A stretch of DNA of 64,000 nt from CAVSQX01 sp963730225 (GTDB taxonomy: Bacteria > Planctomycetota > Phycisphaerae > Tepidisphaerales > Tepidisphaeraceae). Below, piece after piece: positions 1-9,485 of the stretch. How positions within the stretch are numbered: position 1 is the stretch's first letter; each line of letters starts with the position of its first letter. Location of the stretch: positions 369,139-433,138 of the forward strand of contig CAVSQX010000003.1 in the NCBI GenBank assembly GCA_963730225.1, read 5' to 3'. Made by a program: the position numbers and the translations under genes. The notes beneath the pieces were generated by a model. The model saw only the letters and a list, made by a program, of their open reading frames with translations. It made no database searches and was not told the origin of the DNA.

Positions 1-429
1 GAACGCCTGTTGAACTAGCCACAGCGATTTGCGCAAATCTTCTACCGCATCGTGTATCCAAAGCAGCGAATCCGTCGCCACCTGATCATTCCGGCTTCGC
101 CCCGTATGTAGTTTTTTCCCCGGCTCGCCGATGCGTTTAATGAGTGCACTCTCGACGACCATGTGGATGTCTTCCAAACTTTCATCGAAGACGAATTTGC
201 CGGATTCGATATCGCGCTCGATGGATTTGAGGCCGTCGACGATCGCATCCCGCTCGGCGTCGGTGATCAGTCCGACTTTCGCCAGCATCGTGGCGTGAGC
301 GATCGACCCGGCGATGTCCTGCTTGTAAATCCGCCGGTCGTAGCTGATCGACTCGACGAATTTCTGCGCGATCGCATCGGTCGCTTCGCCGATTCGGGCT
401 TGCCAGGATTTTTGGGGGGGGTCGGACAT
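1..429 (-). CDS. argH: Argininosuccinate lyase, N-terminal 143 residues (runs off the window)
   Basis: Last step of arginine biosynthesis: cleaves argininosuccinate to arginine and fumarate in the cytosol. Translating the minus strand from the ATG at 427-429 gives an uninterrupted frame to base 1. It shows the family landmarks: the N-terminal stretch with FVESISYDRRIYKQDIAGS then AHATML, then EDIHMVVESALIKRIGEPG and the signature KLHTGRSRNDQVATDSLLW, which includes substrate-binding residues. The usual WGGRF-type start is replaced by WQARIGEATD. No stop is reached, so the C-terminal two thirds, including the SSxMPxKxN signature loop, lie outside. The REP-like palindromes and a transposase lie just upstream. 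Identification is secure from motifs; the start has no strong ribosome binding site. Confidence 0.93.
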   Translation of the reverse strand, partial: MSDPPQKSWQARIGEATDAIAQKFVESISYDRRIYKQDIAGSIAHATMLAKVGLITDAERDAIVDGLKSIERDIESGKFVFDESLEDIHMVVESALIKRIGEPGKKLHTGRSRNDQVATDSLLWIHDAVEDLRKSLWLVQQAF

Positions 430-454
430 GGTGGAAGAGGTAATCCAGATTGTC

Positions 455-517
455 GTGTAGCCGCGAGCTTGCTCGCGTGGTGATTCAAAACCGACGCGAG
501 CAAGCTCGCGGCTACAC
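455..517. repeat. Pair of inverted REP-like palindromes downstream of the transposase
   Basis: A 23-bp unit occurs in one orientation at 455-477 and as its exact reverse complement at 495-517, separated by 17 bp. Each unit carries its own hairpin, CGCGAGC-AA-GCTCGCG, next to a GTGTAGC/GCTACAC tail. The 495-517 copy overlaps the 3' end of the transposase gene and supplies its stop codon (GTG TAG). A third copy is at 1118-1140. Paired REP units (BIME-like) beside a RAYT gene are the known arrangement for this element class. Confidence 0.85.
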
Positions 518-1102
518 GGGGGAATACGGTTTTACGAAGCTCCAGTGTTGGGGCGCCATTCCTTCTTTTTCTGGGTGACGATTTACATAATCGATCGCAT
601 TCCGCAATTGTTCTTCATGGTTGATGAATACCGACCAGCAACCCTTGGCCCAGGGCGTGGGCATGGGATCATACGCCCGCAACGGATGCGTATGGTCCTC
701 CTTCATCTGCGACGTCGCTCGCGCCTTGAGCACCGAGACAACATTCTCAATATCGCGCTGCTGGTCGCGCGAACTGACGATATGCCCATGATCAAACCCA
801 ATCGCGCAAGCGTGAATCGGAAATCCGAACTCCTCACACGCCCGCGCAAATCCCCGGCTGATCGATTCGCGACATCCTCGGTCAAATCTCACCGCCGGAT
901 ACTTGAGATGTTCCTTCATTCCGCGGCGAAACTGTGAATCGTGCGGGTCATGCGCATGCGGCCGTTTAGCCGCGACCTTGGTCGCGCTTCCGCCGAACCG
1001 AAACAGCTCCCACGACTGCACAAACTCCGACCACGACCCGCGCGGATCGTTGGGGAGCCAGAAACCATACGCAGTGAAAATGGCACGGTACCAGCGAACC
1101 AT
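512..1102 (-). mobile_element. REP-associated tyrosine transposase (RAYT, Y1/HUH family)
   Basis: A 196-residue single-domain HUH nuclease related to IS200/IS605 TnpA. RAYTs bind and nick REP hairpins and are thought to spread them through the chromosome. The sequence begins with the AYGFWLPNDPRGSWSEF stretch typical of planctomycete members. It has the metal-binding HUH as FDHGHIV (about residue 104-110) and the catalytic-Tyr helix as NAIDYVNRHPEKEG near residue 170. The gene is bracketed by copies of the same 23-bp REP: one ends 15 bp upstream of the start codon (1118-1140) and one forms its stop codon (495-517). No tnpB partner is present. Start at ATG 1100-1102. The frame is intact. Confidence 0.87.
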
Positions 1103-1117
1103 GCGGCGAGTTTACCC

Positions 1118-1140
1118 CGCGAGCAAGCTCGCGGCTACAC
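1118..1140. repeat. Third REP-like unit, upstream of the RAYT start codon
   Basis: Exact copy, same orientation, of the 495-517 unit: CGCGAGC-AA-GCTCGCG hairpin followed by GCTACAC. Together with the pair at 455-517 it brackets the transposase gene. It also separates the transposase from the purL stop codon at 1147. Confidence 0.8.
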
Positions 1141-1146
1141 GAAGGG

Positions 1147-3968
1147 CTACCAATCCAACGTTCCTCGCCAGGCGGCGGTTATCTCGTCGATCGACAACAT
1201 CTCCTTAGCCGTTTCGCGCATTTCGCCCATTTTCGACTTGAGAATCATCAACCGCCGATCGCGCTGAACAAATCCGAGGGGAATCACCTCGGTCGTCGGC
1301 GGAAAGTGCAATCGCACTTGCGTTCCCAATTCGCGCACCTCGATTAAATACCTTCCCGGAACCTCCGCGAATGGATCGTGCGATGCCAGGATATCCGGGT
1401 CGAGATTTAAGCCGTAGCCCGCAGCGATGCACATTTCCGCGGCCGCCACCGCCAACCCGCCGTCGCTGAGATCATGGGCCGCCGCGACGTGCCCCGCCGC
1501 GATGAATTTCGCCACGGCTCGGTGCGTCGCTGCCAGGGCTTTCAAATCCGTTGGGTCTTTGGTCGCCAATCGATAAACCGGCGCACCCGGCGATTTGAAA
1601 TCCATCGTGACACATTTGCGGACATCCTCCACGACGCCGATCGCGCTGATCAGCAGGGTGTTGGGAATGCGAATCACTTCGCCGGTTTCCTGATTAGTGA
1701 ACTGATTGTGCAGCGAATCCTTTCCGCTGATGAACGGAATTCCGTACGCCCGAGCGGCGTCGCGGCAGGCTTCGCAGGCGCGCACGAGAGTGCCCATGGT
1801 GATTTCATCTTCGACGCTGGGCCAGCAGAAATTGTCGAGGATGGCGATGCGATCGTAATCGGCGCCGACGCAAATCACGTTGCGGATCGCTTCGTCGATG
1901 GAGGCGACCGCCATTCGGTACGGATCGGAAATCTGCGGAGCCATTCCGCAGCCGATGGCCACGCCGCGATAGCTCGACAGCTTCGGACGAATGACCGCTG
2001 CGTCGGAGGGGCCGATCTGCTGGGGGCCGACCAGGGGTTTGACGACCGATCCGCCTTGAACCTCGTGATCGTATTGGCGGATGATCCAGTGCTTGCTGGC
2101 GATGTTCGGATGCGAAAGTGCCGACAGGAGCCGCTGTTTGAACGGCGAGCTTCTAATGTCGGCGGCGTCGGTATTCGGTGAATCGATAACCACGGCTTTG
2201 CGCGTCGGCATGGGAATTCCATCGTGCAGGAATCGCATCGAGATTTGTCCGACCTGCTGGCCCCGGTAATTCAAAATCAAGAATTCGTCCGGAGTTCCGA
2301 ACGTTCCGATGACGGTCGCCTCGACATCTTCGCTCTGGGCCAGATGCTGTAATTCCTTCACGTTCTGCGGGGGAACCGCGACGACCATGCGTTCCTGCGC
2401 CTCGCTGATCCAGATTTCATCGTAGCGCAATCCCGCATATTTCAGCGGGACTTTGTCCAACTCGACGGCCGCTCCGATTTGTTCGCCCATTTCGCCCACC
2501 GCGCTGCTCAAGCCGCCCGCGCCGCAATCGGTGATGGCGGTGAACAGACCGCGATCGCGAGCCTGCAAGATCACATCCGCCATTTTTTTCTCGGTGATGG
2601 CGTTGCCAATCTGGACGGCGTGGGAAAATTCGTCGGCGTGGGTATCGGTCAATTCGGCCGAGGAGAATGTTGCCCCGTGCATGCCGTCACGGCCGGTGCG
2701 GCCGCCGATCAGCACGATCGCATCGCCGGCGTTAGCCCGTTTTTTCAGCCGATCGCGCGGAATCAATCCAACGCAGCCGCAGAAGACCAGGGGATTTCCC
2801 AGATAGCGGTCGTCGAAATAGACCGCGCCGTTGACGGTTGGGATCCCCATGCGATTTCCGTAATCGCGCACGCCAGCGACGATTTGCTCCAACACTCGTT
2901 TGGGATGAATCACGCCGCGGGGCAGCGATTTCCTGGTCGGAAATGCGACGCAAAAAACATCCGTGTTGGCCACCGGCTTGGCTCCCAGCCCAGTGCCCAG
3001 AACGTCCCGGATCACTCCGCCGATGCCGGTCGCGCTGCCGCCATACGGCTCGATGGCGCTGGGATGATTGTGCGTCTCGGCCTTGAAACAGATCGCGTCT
3101 TCTCGTCGAATGCGATGACGCCGGCGTTGTCGACAAACACGGACAGGCAAAAGTCCTTTTTGCCGCCGGTTTCGATCAATTCTCTGGTGCTCTGAAAAAT
3201 CGTCTCTTTGATCAGGTTGCGGTATCGGCGAGCACCGATGGTTTTTCCGGCCGAATTGCGAACCTCCACCTCCACCGCGCTCTTGAGCGTTTTGTGGACG
3301 CAGTGCTCGCTCCAGGTCTGGGCGAGAGTTTCCAGTTCGATGTCGGTCGGCTCGCGGCTCTGCTCCCGGAAATACGCCTGAATCGTCTTCATCTCCGCCA
3401 GCGACAAAAACAGATGACCCTCGCGGCTTAATTTTGCCAATTCGGTATCGTCCAGTTGCCGCAGCGAAAGGTGCTTCAACTCGAATCGATATTCCCGCCC
3501 CGATTCAAACTGCCCCGGCAAATACATCTGGAAATGAACCGATTCGATCACGCCGTTGGCCAGCACCCGATTGGCGATTCGCTGCAAATCCTCCGTCGGC
3601 AGTCGTCGGCTCAGCACCACCACCCGGCCCGTTCGCACCGTTTTTACAGCGATGCCCAGATCGCGCAGGGCCATTTCCGTCGAAGCGGCCACGGGGTCCA
3701 TCACGCCGGGCTTGAGATGAATTTCGATTCGACTTCGATTCCCGTCATCGATTGGCCCCTCGACAATGTCCGCTGTCTCCACGATCGGATCGGCCAGCAA
3801 CTCCGTGGCCGCCCGCTGCAATTGTGAGCGATCCGCATCGGCGTCGATTAAAAAAATCCGCAACGTGGCAACCGGCCCACAGTCGATTCCCAATTCCGCG
3901 ATCTGCCGACCGATGCTCTGCCCCGCGGCGTCGGACTCGCTCGAACGCACATCGATCCGGTGAATCAT
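1147..3968 (-). CDS. purL: Phosphoribosylformylglycinamidine synthase subunit PurL (one frameshift)
   Basis: De novo purine synthesis: ATP-dependent conversion of FGAR to FGAM, with ammonia supplied by PurQ. About 940 residues, of which the first roughly 170 resemble two PurS-like folds, followed by the PurL core. TWSEHCVHKT matches the SEHC(G)HK signature. AETHNHPSAIEPYGG, CGAGGLSSAVGEMGE and GKDSLHNQF are PurL motifs. No class-I glutaminase domain is present, so this is not the fused PurL-PurQ form. The frame breaks near 3100-3105: the N-terminal part ends VIAFDEK and the rest resumes at DAICFKAETHNHPS one base out, as if a single base were missing. Since purL is rarely dispensable, an error in the sequence is likelier than a dead gene. 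Starts overlap the AAA_28 gene by ATGA. Confidence 0.93.
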
Positions 3969-4573
3969 GGAGAGATTCTACCGGCCGGCGGCGGCGATGG
4001 AATCGGTGCGAGAAGTTTTTCCACCGCCGCAATTTTTTCCCCGATGCCGGCAAAGGCATCTACTTTCCATAGGCGCGGGTGGCCGCCCCAAAGCTCGGCG
4101 AGCAATTGTCCGCTGGCGATGGCGGCGTCGGAGTTCTCGAATCGCACGGGGTTGGAATTATCCCCGTCGTACAATCCCAGCGCCGCGCTGGTTTGCAGCC
4201 AGATGACCGCGTCGTAGCGATTCAACTCCGCCGCCAGAGACGAGCCGACATCGCGCCAGTAATCCTCCACGCCCTCGGGCCAATATGCGGCTCCGTCGAT
4301 GCTGCCGCGATCCAGAAGCAAAAGTTTTCCGGGATGATTTTGCAGCGTGCGGTCTTCCTGATCAATTTGCAGCCGGTAGATTTTCCGCTGCACGTCGCGC
4401 CGGCCGGGCAGATCGAGTTTGTCCCAGCGCGTCTGAAGGGCATCGTAAACCTGCGTCGCCGCCTCGGGCACGAGCACGAACCGCTCCGAATATTTCGCCG
4501 CGATTCGGCGAGAGATAACGGTTTTTCCGGCTCCCGGTCCGCCGGTCAGAACGATCCGCCGAATCGGTTTCAT
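3965..4573 (-). CDS. AAA_28-type P-loop ATPase/kinase, unknown substrate
   Basis: A 202-residue P-loop protein. Walker A is GGPGAGKT at residues 11-18, and LLLLDRGSIDG (about residue 84-94) serves as the Walker B/hydrophobic strand. The family (AAA_28, related to the NadR kinase domain) includes small-molecule kinases and predicted ATPases; the substrate cannot be read here. The stop region overlaps the purL start by four bases (ATGA), and its own start overlaps the stop of the DinB-like gene in the same way. All three are therefore probably co-transcribed and translationally coupled. A link to purine metabolism is suggested only by position. Confidence 0.75.
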   Translation of the reverse strand: MKPIRRIVLTGGPGAGKTVISRRIAAKYSERFVLVPEAATQVYDALQTRWDKLDLPGRRDVQRKIYRLQIDQEDRTLQNHPGKLLLLDRGSIDGAAYWPEGVEDYWRDVGSSLAAELNRYDAVIWLQTSAALGLYDGDNSNPVRFENSDAAIASGQLLAELWGGHPRLWKVDAFAGIGEKIAAVEKLLAPIPSPPPAGRISP

Positions 4574-5058
4574 ATCAACGGCGGCCGGCCGAGGCTTCGG
4601 CGGATGTAGGTGATTTGTCCCCCGTGCATCATGGCATGGATCGACATGAACGCCGCCATTTCACCGGGCGTTTGGAATCGCGGATGCGGTTTCTCCAGCG
4701 GCTTGTTCAACACCTCGGTCTCCATCGTGCGAACCCGCTCCGCCAGCATGGTTCGATGGCGATCGAACAGCGGAATTAGAATCGACGTATCCCCGAACTC
4801 CGCCGCCCCCGGCGCATCGGCATCGCGCGAAAATCGCTTCTCAAATCCCGTCGGTAGCGCCGGCAGATCGGTCACGCCCAGCGTCGTCAGCATTCGCCGA
4901 TCGGACATAATCAGATGCCCGATAATCCACGCCGCACAATTGGCCTTTGGGCACGGCCGATGCAGCCACTCGTCGCCTTTGAGGTCGGCGGTGTATTGAT
5001 TGACCATTCGCTGTGACGTCTCGATCCCGTAGGCGATCGCTTCGTTGGCATTCTTCAT
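4570..5058 (-). CDS. DinB-like four-helix metalloprotein
   Basis: 162 residues matching the DinB/YfiT-like fold. An early helix carries the first metal His in AAWIIGHLIMSDRRM (about residue 43-57). A C-terminal helix carries two more in MSIHAMMHGGQITYIRRSLG (about residue 138-157). Members are often thiol-dependent (bacillithiol, mycothiol) transferases or detoxification proteins. No specific role can be read. It is the first gene of the minus-strand operon leading into the AAA_28 gene and purL, which it overlaps by ATGA. Confidence 0.72.
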   Translation of the reverse strand: MKNANEAIAYGIETSQRMVNQYTADLKGDEWLHRPCPKANCAAWIIGHLIMSDRRMLTTLGVTDLPALPTGFEKRFSRDADAPGAAEFGDTSILIPLFDRHRTMLAERVRTMETEVLNKPLEKPHPRFQTPGEMAAFMSIHAMMHGGQITYIRRSLGRPPLI

Positions 5059-5139
5059 TCCCGAATCTTATCCCCGATACACGATTCGGAAAATAGCCGG
5101 CGCTTTTATGCCATCGCCGCTCTGGTAAGCTCGGCCTCG

Positions 5140-5721
5140 GTGCCGCGGCTGATTGACTATCCAATCGTTCTGGGACAAATGCAGCAGCAGGGCTTGCGGT
5201 GCATCTATCACAACAGCGGGGCGTTTACCTTTCCGTCGACGACAAAAACGCAATCGCTCGGATGGATCGGCCAGCCGGATGGTACGATTCGCCCCGAAGC
5301 GCGCGCGCTGACTCGTTCATTTCCGCAGCCATTGGAGCGAAATCTCACCGATCGAGCGATGCAGGCGTGGCAACAGCTTCTCCCGGGGCCGGCGTGGATC
5401 ATGCCGAAAAGCCATTGGGCGTACGAACTGCAATTTGGCGGAGGTGAATGGCTGGCGAGCCTGATGCAGGAGATTTTGGTTCGGGCGGATGATTTGCACC
5501 GGCTGAACAACGCGGCGGCGGTGGAGTTTGCATCGTCGGAATTGCCCGGATTTTCCACGACGGTCCATCGATTATTGCAAATGTCGCAAAACAGTGATTT
5601 CTGTCTGGCGTTCCCTGATCGGCCGGCTATGTGCACGATTCACAGCCATAAGCAGCTTTGGTGGACCACCTCGGACGACGCGACCGCGGCCGGTCTGGAA
5701 CGGCTGAGCCATGGCTTCTGA
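5140..5721 (+). CDS. Unrecognised 193-residue protein
   Basis: I do not recognise a family. The frame starts with GTG at 5140 (no good ribosome binding site is visible, so the start is uncertain) and ends inside the start of the glycosyltransferase gene. The protein is soluble-looking, rich in Trp and Gln, with no signal peptide or membrane helix. Notable pieces are GQPDGTIRPEARAL, GPAWIMPKSHWAYELQFGGG and a C-terminal FCLAFPDRP stretch. Overlap of 11 bases with the next gene suggests co-expression with the GT39-like protein. Confidence 0.6.
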   Translation: MPRLIDYPIVLGQMQQQGLRCIYHNSGAFTFPSTTKTQSLGWIGQPDGTIRPEARALTRSFPQPLERNLTDRAMQAWQQLLPGPAWIMPKSHWAYELQFGGGEWLASLMQEILVRADDLHRLNNAAAVEFASSELPGFSTTVHRLLQMSQNSDFCLAFPDRPAMCTIHSHKQLWWTTSDDATAAGLERLSHGF

Positions 5722-7208
5722 TCGTTTTCAAAAGCCGTGCATCCTCGCCGCCGTGGTCGTTGGGACGTTTCTCCGCTGGTTTCATCTGGGCCAGCGAAGC
5801 CTCTGGTTCGACGAAGGCTACACGGCCTGGGCGATCTCGCTGCCGCCGGGAAAAATCATCCGGGCCATCGCCGTCGACACCTCGCCGCCTCTGTACTACC
5901 TGCTGCTGCATTTCTGGACGCATTTCTTCGGCGGCTCTGAAGCGGCGCTCCGCAGTCTCTCGGCGATTTTCTCGACCGCCGCGCTGCTGATTTTCATACT
6001 CATCGCTTACCGACTTCTGAAAAATCCCTGGCTCGCCGTCGCCGTCGTCTGGATTTTTGCCGTTTCGTATCTGCCGATCTCGTACTCTCACGAGGCCCGC
6101 TTCTACGCCATGATGAGCTGTCTGCTGGCGATCGACTTGTATCTCGTCCTGCTCATCGTCGAGCGATCCACCGCAAAACGAATGGTGCTTCTCGCGCTGG
6201 CATTCACGGCCAGTCTTTACACCAACAACATCATGGCGATTTACCTCGCTGCCCTGGGATGCTGCTGGCTAATCCTCCCCGGCCCGGTTCCGCTGCGACG
6301 GCGGGTGATCGATTTAGCAATCGTTTCGATCATCGCCGCGGTCGCATTTCTACCGTGGCTTGGCAATCTGCCGCGCCCAAACGCTGGCCGTTCGTGCACA
6401 TTTCTGGCTTTCGTCCCCGAGCCTCTGGGATGTGCAGCGCACGCTCGCCATGCTGCTCGGCGCGCGGGCCCAGTCCGCCTGGCCGATGCATCCACCGATG
6501 CTGATCGCCCTCGACATCGTGTTGCTGCTTTTGATTTGCCTTGGCATCGCCAATCCCCGAACTCGCCGACTCACCGCGGCACTGGTCGCCGCGGCCCTGG
6601 GTCCAGTGGTTTTCGTCCTGATCTACAGTCTCCTGGGCCAATCCATTTTCATGGAGCGAATCTTTCTGCCCACGACGTTGCTGCTGCCGCTGCTCATTCT
6701 GCTGCCGTTAAATCATCCATGGCCCGCGCTGCGCTACCTTTCCGCTCTGGCCGTACTCACCATTTTCTTATGCGAGGTGCGATCCGTGCGGCTTGCGTGG
6801 AACGGCGAGCATCCCGAGGATTCGCGCGCCGCGATGCGGTTCGTGCAGGCCAACCACCGCGACGACGAACTGATCGTTTTCGTCGGCGAAGAAGGCGAAA
6901 CGCTCTACGACTTCTACGCTCGAGGCGGCGATTACTCCCGCCGCGATGATCTGGTCGGCGTGCCGCGGAGCTATTTTGCCCTGGATCCGCCCAGAACCAT
7001 GCAGCGCGTCCGATCCGACGCCGATCTGCGTCCCCTTGCCGATCTTCTGGCCACGGCTCGCTTCTCCCAGGTCTGCCTGGTTCAAAGCCATGATACCTGG
7101 AACGACCCGTCTCATCGCGTTCTCAATTTCCTGACCGATCGGCTCACCGTCCCACGGAGCCGCGAATTCACCGGCATCATCGTCTATCATTTCGGTCCCG
7201 TCCGATAA
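5711..7208 (+). CDS. GT39/ArnT-like membrane glycosyltransferase (one frameshift)
   Basis: About 498 residues. The N-terminal loop RSLWFDEGYTAW carries the acidic catalytic DE pair seen after the first membrane helix in dolichyl-phosphate-mannose or undecaprenyl-sugar dependent GT-C enzymes. It is followed by TSPPLYYLLLHFW and SYSHEARFYAM, both typical of the PMT_2/GT39 group, and eight or more hydrophobic helices. A soluble C-terminal domain follows residue 350. The frame shifts near 6376-6378 in a CCC run: FLPWLGNLPR continues as QTLAVRAHFWLSSPSLWDV if one C is dropped. Start ATG 5711. The enzyme would transfer a lipid-linked sugar on the outer face of the cytoplasmic membrane; the acceptor is unknown. 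Confidence 0.8.
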
Positions 7209-7317
7209 TTCCTCGCCTTGGTCCGCCGCGTTGGCGCCATCTTTCCGCCCAAACCGTCTGTGTCGTTTATCCGTCGTCCTCCCCGGCCGATATCTGCCGA
7301 AGGGGGTGGAGCGTGCG

Positions 7318-9144
7318 ATGCCGACAATGTGGACGAAGTTGAAAAATGCCGCGCTGGTGCGAGGCGAATCGGCCGTCGCGTCGATCGGCATCGCCAGCGC
7401 CGCCATTCTTCTGGCGACTCTCGCCGCCTGCGGGTGCTGGACGCTTTCCGAAATGCGGGAGTCTCACACGCGCACCCGCGCTCAGCACGTACAAATCATC
7501 GGCGCACTTCTTTCCGACAGCGCCGAAACACTGCTGGCCGGCGACGATCTTTCCGGGCTTCGTCGGTTGATCGTGCTGGCCGCCCGTGATTACGGTCTGA
7601 CCAGATGCCGCGTCGTTCTTGCCGAGGGGCGGGTCGTCGCCGATGCTGAACCGGCCCAAATCAACGTTCGCACGCTGCCGGTTTCCTGGTCCGCGTCCGC
7701 CGAATCGCCCGAGCCCCTCGATCCTTCGGTCATCTCGCTCTGCTATCCGCTGCGTATCCCCGGCCGCGGCGCCGCTCGGCTGGAAGTCGCGGCCAGCCTG
7801 ATCGATCCGCATTGGATCAACTGGCAAGTACAAAACGGCATCGCCATGATCGGCGCCCTTGCGCTGGCCACGTTGCTGCTGGTCTATCGCCGCTGCCGCG
7901 CCCGCCTCGGAGCCGTCGGTGTGATCCGTGAAGCCCTGCTGGCGATTCAAACCGGCGAAACCGCCACCGAAACTCTCATCGTCGATCAAAACCTGGGCTC
8001 CGAAGCCGCCGCCTGGAACCGGCTGCTGGAAGACAAGCAGCAACTTCGGAAACAGGCAATCGCCGAACGCACGATCGAAAAGCTGGAAGCCCATCGCGGC
8101 ATCAAGTCCGACACCGACGCCGCCTGGGACGCTATTCCGCAGGGCCTGGTTTTGGTGAATCCCGATCTGACCATCCGCGCCGCCAACGGCGCCGCCGCCG
8201 TGATGCTCAAGCGTCGCCGCGAAGAAATTTCCGGCTCGCACATCGATCAGGTCATCAAGGATGAGAAAGTTCTCCAGCCTATCCGCGACATCGCCGCCGG
8301 CGTCGCGCAGCGGCCTGTCATCGTGGAAGTCGAGCGGCAGGGCGAGGCCGGGGTCAGTGTGCTGCGATTCAGCGTACGCCCGGTTCGCAAGCAGGACACC
8401 GCGTCGGCCATGCTCATGATTGAAGATATCACGCAGCAGCGCGTCGCCGAGCACGCCCGCAATTCGTTCGTCACGCAGGTCACGCACGAACTGCGAACGC
8501 CGCTGACCAACATGCGCCTTTACGTAGAAACCGCCATCGACGACAACGGCTCCGATCCGGCCGTCCGATCCAATTGCCTGAACATCATCAACCAGGAATC
8601 CCGGCGGCTCGAACGCATCGTCAGCGAGATGCTCTCCGTCGCCGAGATCGAAGCCGGTTCGTTCAAGGTTCACCGCGACGATGTCTACATGGACGTGCTT
8701 CTCGATGAGCTCAAAGCCGATTACCAGGCGCAGGCTCAGGAAAAGAATATCAAGCTGGAATTTACCCGCGCCCCCAAGCTTCCCAAGCTGCACGGCGATC
8801 GGGACAAGATTGCCCTGGCCCTGCACAACCTGCTGGGCAACGCGCTGAAATACACGCCCGGAGGCGGGAAAGTCACCGTCACCAGCGACGTTCGCAACAA
8901 TCAAATTGTCATCGAAGTCGCCGACACGGGCATCGGCATCCGTGCGGAAGAGGTGGAAAAAGTCTTCGATAAATTCTACCGCTCGACCGATCCGCGCGTC
9001 GAGAAAATCACCGGCACCGGTTTGGGTCTGACGTTGGCCCGCGAGGTGATCCGTCTGCACGGGGGTGAACTCACGCTGCAATCCGAACTCGAACACGGCA
9101 GCACGTTCACGGCCACGCTGCCGGCGCCGCCGGAGGCCGCATGA
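7318..9144 (+). CDS. Membrane sensor histidine kinase with PAS domain
   Basis: 608 residues from the ATG at 7318, chosen because AGGGGGTGGAG lies just upstream; a longer frame from 7231 exists but lacks such a site. Order: transmembrane helix about 15-35, extracytoplasmic sensor about 36-170, second helix near 180-198, PAS about 255-370, and HisKA with the phosphoacceptor in THELRTPL near residue 390. The ATPase domain has the N box HNLLGNALKYTPGGG near 502, G1 VADTGIGI near 533 and G2 GTGLGLTLAREV near 566. No receiver domain or partner regulator is adjacent. Its end overlaps the STAS gene by ATGA and it heads the pseudopilus cluster, so it probably senses an envelope or surface signal linked to it. 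Confidence 0.9.
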   Translation: MPTMWTKLKNAALVRGESAVASIGIASAAILLATLAACGCWTLSEMRESHTRTRAQHVQIIGALLSDSAETLLAGDDLSGLRRLIVLAARDYGLTRCRVVLAEGRVVADAEPAQINVRTLPVSWSASAESPEPLDPSVISLCYPLRIPGRGAARLEVAASLIDPHWINWQVQNGIAMIGALALATLLLVYRRCRARLGAVGVIREALLAIQTGETATETLIVDQNLGSEAAAWNRLLEDKQQLRKQAIAERTIEKLEAHRGIKSDTDAAWDAIPQGLVLVNPDLTIRAANGAAAVMLKRRREEISGSHIDQVIKDEKVLQPIRDIAAGVAQRPVIVEVERQGEAGVSVLRFSVRPVRKQDTASAMLMIEDITQQRVAEHARNSFVTQVTHELRTPLTNMRLYVETAIDDNGSDPAVRSNCLNIINQESRRLERIVSEMLSVAEIEAGSFKVHRDDVYMDVLLDELKADYQAQAQEKNIKLEFTRAPKLPKLHGDRDKIALALHNLLGNALKYTPGGGKVTVTSDVRNNQIVIEVADTGIGIRAEEVEKVFDKFYRSTDPRVEKITGTGLGLTLAREVIRLHGGELTLQSELEHGSTFTATLPAPPEAA

Positions 9145-9485
9145 AGATCAGCGAACAGCAGCAGGGGGCTGTGACCGTTCTCAAGCCCGAGGGCCCCTTG
9201 GTCGAGGCCGATGCCGCCGCATTCGCCACGGCTCTTTCCCGCGCCGTCGGCGCCAACCTGGGTCGCTGCGTGGTCGATCTCTCGGCCGTCGCTTTCGTCG
9301 ACAGCAAGGGTCTGGAATCGCTTCTCGAGGCCACCGACGAAATGGCCCGCGGCGGTCGGGCCCTGAAGCTCTGCGCCGTGAACAAAACCGTTCGGCAGGT
9401 TTTCGAGCTCACGGGGCTGGATTCGCAGTTCGATCATTACGAAGACGTGAACTCCGCCGTGCGGAGCTTCCTCCAGGGGGTTTAA
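9141..9485 (+). CDS. STAS-domain anti-sigma-factor-antagonist-like protein
   Basis: 114 residues, a complete STAS domain of the SpoIIAA type. The phosphorylatable-Ser region reads VDSKG (about residue 53-57), where many antagonists have DSSG. It overlaps the histidine kinase stop codon by four bases and abuts the GspE gene, so the three are probably co-translated. In known systems such proteins switch partners by Ser phosphorylation. No RsbW-like kinase or PP2C phosphatase gene is nearby, so the partner is unknown. Confidence 0.85.
   Translation: MKISEQQQGAVTVLKPEGPLVEADAAAFATALSRAVGANLGRCVVDLSAVAFVDSKGLESLLEATDEMARGGRALKLCAVNKTVRQVFELTGLDSQFDHYEDVNSAVRSFLQGV

Noticed and set aside
455..1140. 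CRISPR-like array
   Set aside because: Three REP units in mixed orientation around a transposase, with no regular spacers and no cas genes in the window.
7267..9096. 609-residue minus-strand frame opposite the histidine kinase
   Set aside because: Composition-driven shadow; the kinase motifs on the plus strand explain the region.
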